Assembly: GCF_019090165.1 (NCBI RefSeq)
Contig: NZ_JAHRIB010000142.1
Span: forward strand, 1-64,000
Direction: 5' to 3'
Source of the DNA: Streptomyces sp. BV286
GTDB taxonomy: Bacteria > Actinomycetota > Actinomycetes > Streptomycetales > Streptomycetaceae
DNA length: 64,000 nucleotides
Position 1 is the first letter of the stretch; each line of letters opens with the position of its first letter. The translations under genes and the position numbers were made by a program. Under the pieces are notes generated by a model. The model was not told the DNA's origin. It ran no database searches and saw nothing but the letters and a program-made list of their open reading frames with translations. Shown in pieces: positions 7,964-16,746 of this stretch.

Positions 7964-9313
7964 GTGCTGCAGGTCGCCGTCATCGGCTCGGGGCCGAGTG
8001 GGGTGTACGCCGCGCAGGGTCTTGTCCAGCAGGAGCAGGTGCCCGGGGTGAGGGTCGACGTCCTGGACCGGCTGCCGTGCCCGTACGGTCTGGTGCGCTA
8101 CGGCGTGGCGCCCGACCACGAGAAGATCAAGTCGCTGCAGGGCACGCTGCGTACGATCCTGGAGCACGAGCGGGTGCGGTTCCTCGGCGGTGTCCGGGTC
8201 GGCCCGGACGGGCTGCCGGCCGCTCGGCTGAGGGAGCTCTACCACGCGGTCGTGTACTGCGTGGGCGCCGCCACCGACCGGCATCTCGGCGTGCCCGGGG
8301 AGGACCTGCCGGGCAGTTGGTCGGCGACCGACTTCGTGTCCTGGTACAGCGCGCATCCGGACGTCGTGTCCGACGGTTTCGTGCTCGGCGCGCGGGCGGC
8401 GGTCGTCATCGGCGTGGGGAACGTGGCGGTGGACGTGACCCGGATGCTGGCCCGCGGCGCCGCGGAGCTGAGTCCGACGGACATGCCCCAGGCGGCGTTC
8501 GACGCACTGTCCGGCAGCCTGGTGCGGGAGATCCGGATGGTGGGGCGGCGCGGCCCCTCGCAGGCCCGCTTCACCACCAAGGAGCTGCGGGAGCTCGGCG
8601 GTCTGCCGGACACCGACGTCGTCGTGGATCCCGCCGAACTGGCGCTCGATCCGGCGTACCTGGATCCGTCCGCCCTGCCTGCCGCACAGCGGCGCAACAT
8701 CGAGGTGCTGCGCGGGTGGGCCGAGCGGCCGCCGGCCGGCGGCTCCCGGCGGATCCGGCTCCGCTTCTTCCTGCGGCCGGTCGCGCTGCTCCCGGGTGAG
8801 ACAGGGCGTGTGCGCGCCGTCCGCTTCGAGCGGACGCTCCCGGACGGCCGCGGCGGCGTGGCGGGCACGGGTGAACACGAGGACATCGAGGCCCAGTTGG
8901 TCCTGCGCTCGGTCGGCTACCGCGGCGTACCGCTGGAGGGTCTGCCCTTCGACGCGGCCCGCGGCACGGTGCCCCATCTCGCGGGCCGCGTCCTGCGCGA
9001 CGGATCGGTGTCCCCCGGCGAGTACGTGGCCGGCTGGATCAAGCGCGGCCCGACGGGAGTCATCGGCACCAACCGGCCCTGCGCGAAGGAGACGGTGACC
9101 TCGCTCCTGGCGGACGCACCCGTACTCGTACGCCGCGAGGTGCCGACGGATCCGCTCGCCGCGCTGAGGGCGGAGGGCCTGCGCCCCGTCGAATGGGCGG
9201 GATGGCAGGCGATCGAACGGGCGGAGGCGGAACTCGGCGCCTCGCTCGGCCGGGGCGTGGTCAAGCTCCCCGACTGGCAGGCACTACGGGAAGCAGCCGA
9301 GCACGGCCGGTGA
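7964..9313 (+). CDS. FAD-dependent oxidoreductase, adrenodoxin/ferredoxin-NADP reductase type
   Basis: 449 residues from the GTG at 7964. It has an N-terminal FAD site (VAVIGSGPSGVYAAQ), the family motif PYGLVRYGVAPDHEKIK, an NADP site around VVIGVGNVAVDVTRML and the C-terminal AGWIKRGPTGVIGTNR. These are the signatures of the FprA/adrenodoxin reductase family, which passes electrons from NADPH to ferredoxins, for example for P450s or Fe-S enzymes. A clear paralogue lies at 22470-23834. No ferredoxin gene adjoins either copy. A strong hairpin follows the stop. Confidence 0.85.
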   Translation: MLQVAVIGSGPSGVYAAQGLVQQEQVPGVRVDVLDRLPCPYGLVRYGVAPDHEKIKSLQGTLRTILEHERVRFLGGVRVGPDGLPAARLRELYHAVVYCVGAATDRHLGVPGEDLPGSWSATDFVSWYSAHPDVVSDGFVLGARAAVVIGVGNVAVDVTRMLARGAAELSPTDMPQAAFDALSGSLVREIRMVGRRGPSQARFTTKELRELGGLPDTDVVVDPAELALDPAYLDPSALPAAQRRNIEVLRGWAERPPAGGSRRIRLRFFLRPVALLPGETGRVRAVRFERTLPDGRGGVAGTGEHEDIEAQLVLRSVGYRGVPLEGLPFDAARGTVPHLAGRVLRDGSVSPGEYVAGWIKRGPTGVIGTNRPCAKETVTSLLADAPVLVRREVPTDPLAALRAEGLRPVEWAGWQAIERAEAELGASLGRGVVKLPDWQALREAAEHGR

Positions 9314-9321
9314 GGAGCCCT

Positions 9322-9344
9322 GCGCCTGACGCTCCGTCAGGCGC
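9322..9344. terminator. Intrinsic terminator after the FprA-like gene
   Basis: A perfect 10-bp stem (GCGCCTGACG and CGTCAGGCGC) with a 3-nt loop lies between the convergent FprA-like and ArsR genes. It can serve both strands. Confidence 0.7.
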
Positions 9345-9362
9345 CTTCCCCCGAAAGGCGGT

Positions 9363-9722
9363 TCAGCTTCCGCCGAGGCGGACGGCCTGCCGGGTGGCGG
9401 CGTCGAGGACGCTGTCGAGAAGCCCCGGGAAGAGGTCGTCCAGGTCGTCCCGCCGCAGCCCGTTCATCTTGGCGGTACCCCGGTAGACCTGGCGGATCAC
9501 GCCCGCCTCGCGGAGCACCCTGAAGTGGTGCGTGGTCGTGGACTTGGTGACGGGCAGGTCGAAGTGCGAGCAGGACAGTTCACCGGCATCGGCGGCGAGC
9601 TCTCGCACGACCAGGAGCCGCATCGGGTCGGAGAACGCGTGGAGTACGGCTTCGAGCCGGATCTCCCCGCGCCCGGGGTGCGGTAGGTCGCGGCTGCTGC
9701 TGGTCGGGGCGGCGGTCGTCAC
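9363..9722 (-). CDS. ArsR-type winged-helix regulator
   Basis: 119 residues from a GTG at 9722. The protein is a single winged helix: LHAFSDPMRLLVVRELA, then a recognition region VTKSTTTHHFRVLREAGVI and a wing with VYRGTAKMNGLR. The ArsR metal motif ELCVCDL is replaced by LSCSHFDLPV, with one Cys only, so metal sensing of the classic kind is unlikely; that lone Cys could sense electrophiles. It is divergent from an Old Yellow Enzyme gene, with two matching dyads between them, so it most likely represses that gene and itself. Confidence 0.85.
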   Translation of the reverse strand: MTTAAPTSSSRDLPHPGRGEIRLEAVLHAFSDPMRLLVVRELAADAGELSCSHFDLPVTKSTTTHHFRVLREAGVIRQVYRGTAKMNGLRRDDLDDLFPGLLDSVLDAATRQAVRLGGS

Positions 9723-9771
9723 GGCGGCTCCAGTCCGTCGGGTCCGGTGGTTCCTCCGGAGATTTTCATTG

Positions 9772-9821
9772 TACGAGAACTCTCGTAGTTTGACATCCGC
9801 CGTACTACGATGCCTATCGTA
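9772..9821. promoter_or_regulatory. Twin operator dyads between ArsR-type and OYE genes
   Basis: Two 16-bp inverted repeats of the same form: TACGAG-AACT-CTCGTA at 9772-9787 and TACGAT-GCCT-ATCGTA at 9806-9821. Both are perfect and their centres are 34 bp apart. They occupy the whole AT-rich divergent promoter region, as expected for a dimeric winged-helix repressor binding twice. Confidence 0.75.
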
Positions 9822-9860
9822 CGAGTAGTCAACGGAGCCCCGCCAAGATTGGAGTCCGCC

Positions 9861-10940
9861 GTGAGCGCCCTCTTCGAGCCTTACACCCTGCGCGAGCTGA
9901 CCGTCCCGAACCGGGTCTGGATGCCGCCGATGTGCCAGTACTCGGCCGCGCCGCAGGGCCCGTCGACGGGCGTCCCCAACGACTGGCACTTCGCCCACTA
10001 CGCGGCCCGTGCCGCGGGCGGCACCGGCCTGATCATCGTCGAGGCCACGGCGGTCAGCCCCGAGGGCCGGATCTCGCCCTACGACCTGGGCCTCTGGAAC
10101 GACACCCAGACCGAGGCGTTCCGACGGATCACGCGCTTCCTGGTGTCCCAGGGCACCGTCCCCGCGATCCAGCTCGCCCACGCCGGCCGCAAGGCCTCGA
10201 CCGACCGTCCCTGGATGGGCGGCGCGCCGGTCGGTGCCGACAGCCACGGCTGGCAGCCGGTCGGTCCGAGCCCGCTCGCCTTCGACGAGAACCACCCCGT
10301 GCCGACCGAGCTGACGGTGGACGGCATCCGCGAGGTCGTCGGGCAGTTCGCCGACGCCGCGCGGCGCGCGCTGGAGGCCGGTTTCGAGGTCGCCGAGATC
10401 CATGGCGCCCACGGCTACCTGATCGGGGAGTTCCTCTCGCCGCACTCCAACCGGCGCACGGACGCGTACGGCGGCTCGTACGAGAACCGGGTGCGCCTCG
10501 CCCTGGAGGTCGTGGACGCCGTGCGTGAGGTGTGGCCCGAGGACAAGCCGCTGTTCTTCCGCATCTCGGCCACCGACTGGCTGGAGGAGAACGGCTGGAC
10601 GGCCGACGACACGGTCCGCTTCGCCGCCGAACTGACCGCCCACGGTGTCGACCTGATCGACGTGTCCTCGGGCGGCAACGCGTCCGGCGTACGCATCCCC
10701 CTCGAGCCCGGCTACCAGGTCCCCTTCGCCGCACGCGTCAAGGACGAGACGTCCATGGCGGTCGCCGCCGTCGGTCTCATCACCGATGTCGAGCAGGCCG
10801 AGAAGATCGTCGCCAACGGCGAGGCGGACGCCGTGCTGCTCGGTCGGGAACTGCTGCGCAACCCCTCCTGGGCCCGGCACGCGGCCCGCGAGCTCGGGGG
10901 CGACGTGCACGTGCCGGACCAGTACCACCGCTCTGTCTGA
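9861..10940 (+). CDS. Old Yellow Enzyme-family NADH:flavin oxidoreductase
   Basis: 359 residues from a GTG at 9861 with a GGAG site. It is an FMN TIM barrel of the YqjM-like class: RVWMPPMCQYSA near the N terminus, IQLAHAGRKAS, the active-site pair in EIHGAHGYLIGEFLSP, HSNRRTDAYGGSYENR, and the FMN-phosphate region ending in GRELLRNPSW. The family reduces activated C=C bonds of electrophiles such as enones and quinones with NAD(P)H. Divergence from the single-Cys ArsR-type regulator suggests induction by such electrophiles; that is inference. Confidence 0.9.
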   Translation: MSALFEPYTLRELTVPNRVWMPPMCQYSAAPQGPSTGVPNDWHFAHYAARAAGGTGLIIVEATAVSPEGRISPYDLGLWNDTQTEAFRRITRFLVSQGTVPAIQLAHAGRKASTDRPWMGGAPVGADSHGWQPVGPSPLAFDENHPVPTELTVDGIREVVGQFADAARRALEAGFEVAEIHGAHGYLIGEFLSPHSNRRTDAYGGSYENRVRLALEVVDAVREVWPEDKPLFFRISATDWLEENGWTADDTVRFAAELTAHGVDLIDVSSGGNASGVRIPLEPGYQVPFAARVKDETSMAVAAVGLITDVEQAEKIVANGEADAVLLGRELLRNPSWARHAARELGGDVHVPDQYHRSV

Positions 10941-10958
10941 GCGGCGCCGCGGAGGCCG

Positions 10959-11702
10959 CTACCGCCGTTCGAGCCAGTCGGCGAAGCTGGTCCCGGCGAG
11001 GTGGGCGCCCGGGCCGGGGAGAAGCTCGCGCCCCGCGGGGTGCGCGCCGAAGTAGCCGACGGACTCGTCGGTGACGACCTCCCTCGGGTCCTCCTCGGCC
11101 GCCAGGCCCCTGCGGACGAACTCGTCGAGGCGGATCTCCTCGGGGCCTCCCACCTCGGTGGTGCCGTTCAGCGGATCCCCCGCGGCGGCCAGGGCGACCG
11201 CCGCGACCACGTCGTCGGAGGCGAGCGGCTGGACGAGCGAGGAGGGCAGCCGGACCGTGCCGCCCTCGGTGGCCCCGGCGGCGATGCCCTTCGCGAACTC
11301 GAAGAACTGTGTGGCGCGGACGATGGAGTACGGGATGCCGGAGGCCTTGATCAGTTCCTCCTGGGCGACCTTGGCACGCAGGTAGCCCGAGGCGGGCAGC
11401 TGTTCGCTCCCCACGACGGACAGGGCGACGTGGTGTCCCACGCCGGCCGCCGCCTCGGCCGCGACGAGGTTGGCGGTGGACGTACGGAAGAACTCCAGGA
11501 CCGCGCTGTCCTCGAAGGAGGGCGAGTTGGACACGTCGACGACGACCGCGGCGCCCTTCAGGGCGTCGTCCAGGCCCTCTCCGGTGATGCTGTTGACGCC
11601 CGTGTTCGGGGAGGCGGGGAGCACCTCGTGGCCGTCCGCCCCGAGCCTGGCGACGAGCTTCGACCCGATGAGCCCCGTACCGCCGATCACTACGATCTTC
11701 AT
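10959..11702 (-). CDS. NmrA-like / SDR-type NAD(P)-binding protein, partner of the ECF41 sigma factor
   Basis: 247 residues with an N-terminal Rossmann motif, VVIGGTGLIGSKLVARL, as in atypical short-chain dehydrogenases of the NmrA/epimerase group. The usual catalytic Tyr-x3-Lys is not obvious, so it may sense or bind NADP rather than catalyse. It is immediately downstream of an ECF41 sigma gene on the same strand. ECF41 genes are known to lie beside a carboxymuconolactone decarboxylase, oxidoreductase or epimerase, and this fits that pattern. A candidate ECF41 promoter precedes it. Confidence 0.85.
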   Translation of the reverse strand: MKIVVIGGTGLIGSKLVARLGADGHEVLPASPNTGVNSITGEGLDDALKGAAVVVDVSNSPSFEDSAVLEFFRTSTANLVAAEAAAGVGHHVALSVVGSEQLPASGYLRAKVAQEELIKASGIPYSIVRATQFFEFAKGIAAGATEGGTVRLPSSLVQPLASDDVVAAVALAAAGDPLNGTTEVGGPEEIRLDEFVRRGLAAEEDPREVVTDESVGYFGAHPAGRELLPGPGAHLAGTSFADWLERR

Positions 11703-11753
11703 GGTGCGACCTTTCCGGTTCGGTCCGACGGACTCGGACCTGCTGACCGGGTA

Positions 11754-11780
11754 GACCGGACAGGGTCCGGGTTTGTGACA
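11754..11780 (-). promoter_or_regulatory. Candidate ECF41-type promoter of the NmrA-like gene
   Basis: On the minus strand TGTCACA is followed after 16 bp by GGTC, close to the ECF41 promoter pattern as I recall it (TGTCACA, then CGTC about 16 bp on). The -10 element is about 50 bp upstream of the ATG at 11702. The match is exact in the -35 and three of four in the -10. Confidence 0.55.
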
Positions 11781-11810
11781 GCCCGGCTCGTCTCCTCGGG
11801 TCGCCGCCTC

Positions 11811-12725
11811 CTACGAGGCTCCGCGTGATCCCGGGAGCGACCGGACGTACCCGTCGAGCTTGACGGGGTTCATCACCCACATGATCCGGTCGATTCCCTG
11901 CGCGGACACGTCGAGGGACAGCAGAGCGGTGGCGCGCCCCTCGTGCGAGACGAGCACGGCGGGCCGGCCGTTCGCCTCCGTCCATTCGATCCCGGCTCCG
12001 GGCCAGAACCTCGGCGTGAAGGCCACCAGGTACCTGGCCACCCGGGCACCGCCGGACACCGCGATCCTCGACGCGCCACGCACTCCCCCGCCGTCCGAGT
12101 AGCTGACGGCGTCGTCGGCGAGGAGCTCTTCGAGCGCCGCGAGATCGCCGGTCCTCGCGGCCGACAGGAAGACCTCGAACAGACGCCGGTGCTCGCCCGC
12201 GTCCACCGGCTCGCGCCGCTCGGCGGCGAGCCGCCTGCGCGCCCGGCTGACCAGCTGCCGGGCGTTGGCCAGGCCCGTTTCGACGATGGCCGCGATCTGC
12301 TCGTACGGGTAGTCGAAGGCCTCGCGCAGGACGTACGCCGCCCGCTCCGTCGGCGTCAGTTTCTCCAGCAGATGGAGCACAGCGAGCTCCAGCGCCTCGC
12401 CGCGTTCGGCCCCCAGCTGCGGATCGGCGCTCGTGTCCACGGGTTCGGGGAGCCAGGGACCGATGTACGTCTCGCGGCGCACCCGCGCGGACCGGGCGAC
12501 GTTGATCGCGAGGCGCGTCACCACGGTGGCCAGATAGGCGGGCGGGTCCGCCACGACCGTCCGGTCCGTCGACTGCCAGCGCAGCCAGGCCTCCTGAACC
12601 ACGTCCTCGGCCTCCACCGCGCTGCCGAGCATCCGGTAGGCGATGCCGAAGAGCTGCCGCCGTACGCCGACGAAGACCGACGCGGCCTCGTCCAGCGCAC
12701 CCTTGTCCTGGTGGTCCGAGTGCAT
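11811..12725 (-). CDS. sigJ: ECF41-type RNA polymerase sigma factor (SigJ-like)
   Basis: 304 residues from the ATG at 12725, which has GGAGGA 11 bp upstream; an upstream GTG at 12806 would add 27 residues without a good ribosome site. Region 2 (RRQLFGIAYRMLGSAVEAEDVVQEAWLRW) and region 4 (LTPTERAAYVLREAFDYPYEQIAAI is its span) are followed by a fused SnoaL-like domain. That domain has the ECF41 marks DGGG near residue 205 and NPVKLDGY near the C terminus. The C-terminal extension controls activity in this group, and no anti-sigma gene is needed. The likely target is the adjacent NmrA-like gene. Confidence 0.88.
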   Translation of the reverse strand: MHSDHQDKGALDEAASVFVGVRRQLFGIAYRMLGSAVEAEDVVQEAWLRWQSTDRTVVADPPAYLATVVTRLAINVARSARVRRETYIGPWLPEPVDTSADPQLGAERGEALELAVLHLLEKLTPTERAAYVLREAFDYPYEQIAAIVETGLANARQLVSRARRRLAAERREPVDAGEHRRLFEVFLSAARTGDLAALEELLADDAVSYSDGGGVRGASRIAVSGGARVARYLVAFTPRFWPGAGIEWTEANGRPAVLVSHEGRATALLSLDVSAQGIDRIMWVMNPVKLDGYVRSLPGSRGAS

Positions 12726-12874
12726 CGCCCGCTCGTCCTCCGCCGCTGGGTGCCCCTCCGGTGAACCCGTCGATCCTTTCACGGGCGCGGACCGGGCCAC
12801 GGACACGGCGCACTCCGTGCCCGAGAGGAGACCCTCGAGCCGAATCGTTTCCTCATCGGCTTCGGCCGGTCACC

Positions 12875-13441
12875 TCAGCCGGTCTTCCACCCCCACTGCG
12901 GACCGACCCGCGCCCACTCCGCGTCCCACTGGTCCAGCCGCCGCCGCTCCATACGGCCCCGGACCAGCCGCCCGCCCGCGAGGGGCACGGCCGCCGCGAT
13001 CACACCCAGCAATGTTCCGATCAGTCCGGCCCGCAGGCTCGCCTGGGCCTCCGTGACGGGTCGGGTGACGAGGCGGCCCTCGGGGTCGGTCCACACCCTG
13101 ACCGGGGTGCCCGCCGTGCTGCCCGGCTCGACCCGGGTCTGCCCTTGGTGCGTGGTGCCGTCGGCGGCGGACCAGCGCACCTCGGCCCACACCCGCTCGG
13201 GACCGGAGGCCGTGCCGGGCGCGCGCTCGGTGAGCTGGGCGAGCACGGGGCGCCACTCGACGCGCTCCCGGGCGAGGCTGTGCTCGACCGACCGCGTCGC
13301 GGCCAGGCCCGCGAGCGTCCCGGCGAGCAGGGCGAGGAGCCACACGGCGAGCACGGTCCAGGCCTCTAACTTGTCGCTCCTGCGCCGCAGAGGGTTGGGC
13401 CACCAACGCCACAGCAGCGCCCTCGGACCACGTAACGCCAT
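12875..13441 (-). CDS. Rv1733c-like membrane protein
   Basis: 188 residues. An N-terminal NPLRRRSDKLEAW motif precedes the first membrane helix (about residues 27-48), then an extracytoplasmic domain of some 85 residues with WSAADGTTHQGQT and VWTDPEGRLVTRP, then a second helix near residue 145 and a basic C-terminal tail. This matches actinobacterial Rv1733c-type proteins, which have no established function. It is transcribed alone. Confidence 0.7.
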   Translation of the reverse strand: MALRGPRALLWRWWPNPLRRRSDKLEAWTVLAVWLLALLAGTLAGLAATRSVEHSLARERVEWRPVLAQLTERAPGTASGPERVWAEVRWSAADGTTHQGQTRVEPGSTAGTPVRVWTDPEGRLVTRPVTEAQASLRAGLIGTLLGVIAAAVPLAGGRLVRGRMERRRLDQWDAEWARVGPQWGWKTG

Positions 13442-13640
13442 CGCAGGCCCCTCTCCTCACGCACACGGGATGCCCTCCCATACGGGAGCGGCGGCCTCGA
13501 TGCTCACGAGATGTTCCCCACATCGCCGACACTCCGCGAAAAGCGCCCTGACCTGCACCGATATGACGTCCAGGGGTGACTGTCAGTGCCTGGGTGCAGA
13601 CTGGCCCGTACCTGAGACAACGACGTCCGGAGGTGGCGGC

Positions 13641-14726
13641 ATGGCCGAGGTACTGCTCGCGGTGGGCACACGCAAGGGACTGTTCATCGGGCGGCGGCGC
13701 GGTGGCGCCTGGGAGTTCGACGACAGCCCGTATTTCAACGCGCAGGCGGTGTACTCGATCGCCGTCGACACCCGGACCGACGTCCCGCGGCTTCTCGTCG
13801 GCGGCGACAGCGCGCACTGGGGTCCGTCCGTGTTCCACTCCGACGACCTGGGCCGTACCTGGACCGAACCGGCGAAGGCCGCCGTCAAGTTCCCCCAGGA
13901 CACGGGGGCTTCGCTGGAGCGGGTCTGGCAGCTCCACCCCTCGGCGGCCGAACCGGACGTGGTGTTCGCGGGCACGGAGCCGGCCGCGCTGTGGCGCTCG
14001 ACGGACCGGGGCGAGTCCTTCGAGCTCGTCCGCCCGCTCTGGGAGCACCCCACCCGCTCGCGCTGGGTCCCGGGCGGCGGCGGTGAGGGTATGCACACGA
14101 TCCTGACCGACGCCCGCGACCCGCGTGCGATGACGGTCGCCGTCTCCACTGCCGGTGTCTTCCGCACGAGGGACGGCGGGGAGAGCTGGGAGCCGTCCAA
14201 CTCCGGTGTCTCGGCGGTGTTCCTGCCCGATCCCGACCCGGAGTTCGGCCAGTGCGTCCACAAGGTCGCACGGGACGCGGCGACACCGGACCGTCTCTAC
14301 CTCCAGAATCACTGGGGCGTGTACCGCAGCGACGACGCGGGGACACACTGGACCGACATCGGCGAAGGCCTGCCGTCCACGTTCGGCTTCGCCGCGGCCG
14401 CACATCCGCACCGTGGGGACACCGCGTACGTCTTCCCCATCAACGCCGACTCGGACCGCATCCCGGCGGACCGCCGCTGCCGCGTCTTCCGCACGTCGGA
14501 CGCCGGCAAGAGCTGGGAGCCGCTCTCGGCGGGCCTGCCGCAGGAGGACCACTACGGAACGGTCCTCCGCGACGCACTGTGCACGGACGACGCCGACCCG
14601 GCGGGCGTGTACTTCGGCAACCGCAACGGCGAGTTGTTCGCGTCGGCCGACGACGGCGACAGCTGGCAGCAGCTGGCGTCCCATCTGCCGGACGTGCTCT
14701 GTGTCCGGGCCGCGGTGATCGGTTGA
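13641..14726 (+). CDS. BNR/sialidase-like repeat protein (WD40/YVTN type)
   Basis: 361 residues from the ATG at 13641 with a GGAGGTGGC site; longer open sequence upstream does not look coding. Asp-box repeats recur through the protein: SDDLGRTWTEP, STDRGESFEL, TRDGGESWEP, SDDAGTHWTDI, TSDAGKSWEPL and SADDGDSWQQL. They mark a six-bladed propeller of the sialidase/BNR type. No signal peptide is seen, so it is probably cytoplasmic. The catalytic residues of sialidases were not identified, and the substrate or partner is unknown. Confidence 0.8.
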   Translation: MAEVLLAVGTRKGLFIGRRRGGAWEFDDSPYFNAQAVYSIAVDTRTDVPRLLVGGDSAHWGPSVFHSDDLGRTWTEPAKAAVKFPQDTGASLERVWQLHPSAAEPDVVFAGTEPAALWRSTDRGESFELVRPLWEHPTRSRWVPGGGGEGMHTILTDARDPRAMTVAVSTAGVFRTRDGGESWEPSNSGVSAVFLPDPDPEFGQCVHKVARDAATPDRLYLQNHWGVYRSDDAGTHWTDIGEGLPSTFGFAAAAHPHRGDTAYVFPINADSDRIPADRRCRVFRTSDAGKSWEPLSAGLPQEDHYGTVLRDALCTDDADPAGVYFGNRNGELFASADDGDSWQQLASHLPDVLCVRAAVIG

Positions 14727-14894
14727 GCTCCCGCCCGCGACCGGCCGCCGGCACCCCGCCGGTCCCCGGTGCCCGCGCGAACCGCGTCACCTGCCTGAGC
14801 GTCAACAGCCGTGACAGGCACCGCGCATACCACCTCGGGCCGTACGGTGCCCTCCGGTTGATCGACCGCCCGTGTACGGCAGTAGGGTGACGCC

Positions 14895-15572
14895 GTGGCA
14901 CCACGACCGTTGAATGAAATCGTCGAACCGGGCTGGGCCAAGGCCCTTGAACCCGTGGCCGGACGGGTCGCGGAGATGGGGGACTTCCTGCGCGCGGAGA
15001 TCGCCGCGGGACGCACCTATCTCCCGGCGGGCCCGAACGTTCTCCGCGCCTTCCAACAGCCCTTCGACGACGTCCGGGTCCTCATCGTCGGCCAGGACCC
15101 CTATCCGACACCGGGACACGCGGTGGGACTGTCGTTCTCGGTCGCGCCCGAGGTGCGGCCGCTGCCCGGCAGTCTCATCAACATCTACCGGGAGCTGAGC
15201 ACCGACCTGGGACTTCCCCCGCCGTCGAACGGTGATCTGACCCCCTGGACCCAGCAGGGCGTGCTGTTGCTCAACAGGGCGCTCACCACGGCGCCGCGGC
15301 GTCCGGCCGCGCACCGCGGTAAGGGCTGGGAAGAGGTCACCGAGCAGGCGATACGGGCGCTGGCCACGCGGGGACGCCCTCTCGTGTCGATCCTGTGGGG
15401 CCGCGACGCCCGCAACGCCCGCCCGCTGCTGGGCGACCTGCCCTCGGTCGAGTCGGCGCATCCGTCACCCATGTCGGCGGACCGCGGCTTCTTCGGCTCG
15501 CGGCCCTTCAGCCGGGCCAACGACCTGCTGACCCAACAGGGCGGCGACCCCGTGGACTGGCGGCTGCCGTGA
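14895..15572 (+). CDS. ung: Uracil-DNA glycosylase, family 1
   Basis: 225 residues from a GTG at 14895. The water-activating motif GQDPYPTPGHA is near residue 65 and the DNA-intercalation loop HPSPMSADRGFFGSRPF near residue 185, both full matches to family 1 enzymes that remove uracil from DNA to start base excision repair. Length is normal for the family. Its stop overlaps the start of the following kinase gene (GTGA), so the two are translationally coupled. Confidence 0.95.
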   Translation: MAPRPLNEIVEPGWAKALEPVAGRVAEMGDFLRAEIAAGRTYLPAGPNVLRAFQQPFDDVRVLIVGQDPYPTPGHAVGLSFSVAPEVRPLPGSLINIYRELSTDLGLPPPSNGDLTPWTQQGVLLLNRALTTAPRRPAAHRGKGWEEVTEQAIRALATRGRPLVSILWGRDARNARPLLGDLPSVESAHPSPMSADRGFFGSRPFSRANDLLTQQGGDPVDWRLP

Positions 15573-16627
15573 CCCCTCCCGCAGACGGGTCGGGCGTGCT
15601 CGGTGTGGACTCCGGCGGGTCCGGGCTGCGGGTCGTCCTGTCCGTCGACGGAGGCGGTGTCACGGCACCACTCACGTCCAGGGTGCCGGTGCGCACCGGG
15701 CCGCGCGGCATCGACGCCGGGCATCTGCTGGAGCAACTGGTGCCGATGGCCCGTCGGCTGATGGACGACGCCGGGGTGGGGACACTGCGCGCCGTCGCCG
15801 TCGGCGCCGCCGGCCTCTCCACTCTGGGCGACTCTCTGCGCGCCGACCTGCCCACAGGGCTGGCCCGTGAACTCGGCGTGCGGCGGCTGGCCCTGGTCGC
15901 CGACGCCGTCGCCGCGTACACGGGTGCCCTCGGGCAGCGTGTGGGCGCGGTCGTCGCGGCCGGTACCGGGATGATCGCCATCGGCACGGACCTGCGTGGC
16001 TGGCGCAGGGCGGACGGCTGGGGTCATCTCCTCGGTGACAGCGGCAGCGGAGCCTGGATCGGCCAGGCGGGCCTGGACGCCGCGTTGCGCGCCTACGACG
16101 GGCGCCCCGGAGGATCGGCCCCGCTCCTGGCGCGCGCCGAGGCGGTGTTCGGCTCGGCGACGGCGGTCCCGGGACAGCTCTACCCGCGCCCGGACCGTCC
16201 GGCCGTGCTCGCGTCCTTCGCGCCCGAGGTGGCCGCCTGCGCCGACGGCGGCGACCCGACGGCGGCCGGCATCCTGGCCGCCGCGGCCCGGCACATCGCC
16301 GACTCGGCCGCCGCCGTGTGCCCCACCGGGACAGATGTTCCCCCGGCGGGGTCCGAAGGGGCCGGCCAGGCACCGGCAGAGGTCCGCCTCGCCCTCACGG
16401 GCGGGCTGTTCAAACTGGGTGACCCGCTGCTCGTACCGCTGTGGGCCGCGCTGGCGGACCGGCTGCCGCACGCGCGGCTGGTGCCGCCCGCTGGTGACCC
16501 GCTCGACGGCGCCGTCGGCATCGCCGCCGAACTGGCCGAGGACCGGCTGACGCTGCCGCGCGACGACAGCATGCTGTACGTCGTGAGGGACGGCACGGAC
16601 CGTCGTTCGCAGGACAGTTCACCGTGA
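15569..16627 (+). CDS. N-acetylglucosamine kinase-like BadF/BadG-family ATPase
   Basis: 352 residues starting at the GTG that overlaps the ung stop. It has the ASKHA fold signatures: phosphate-1 motif LGVDSGGSGLR at the N terminus, phosphate-2 AAGTGMIAIG, HLLGDSGSGAWIG as in GlcNAc kinases, and an adenosine motif LTGGLFKLG. Such proteins phosphorylate amino sugars recovered from the cell wall, or are activators in other pathways. The coupling with ung is probably positional rather than functional. Sugar specificity is inferred. Confidence 0.8.
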   Translation: MTPPADGSGVLGVDSGGSGLRVVLSVDGGGVTAPLTSRVPVRTGPRGIDAGHLLEQLVPMARRLMDDAGVGTLRAVAVGAAGLSTLGDSLRADLPTGLARELGVRRLALVADAVAAYTGALGQRVGAVVAAGTGMIAIGTDLRGWRRADGWGHLLGDSGSGAWIGQAGLDAALRAYDGRPGGSAPLLARAEAVFGSATAVPGQLYPRPDRPAVLASFAPEVAACADGGDPTAAGILAAAARHIADSAAAVCPTGTDVPPAGSEGAGQAPAEVRLALTGGLFKLGDPLLVPLWAALADRLPHARLVPPAGDPLDGAVGIAAELAEDRLTLPRDDSMLYVVRDGTDRRSQDSSP

Positions 16628-16746
16628 TCCACGGATAACCAGTGAGATCAATCCGTACGGAACTCATCAGACAAAACCGGACGGATACCGCTCACCTGCA
16701 CCCTCCCCGAACAGGGGAGCCCAGGAAACCAGTAACATTCGGCGCC

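Noticed and set aside
13053..13640. Upstream extension of the BNR-repeat gene
   Set aside because: The in-frame extension overlaps the Rv1733c-like gene on the other strand and does not look like protein; the ATG at 13641 has a good ribosome site.
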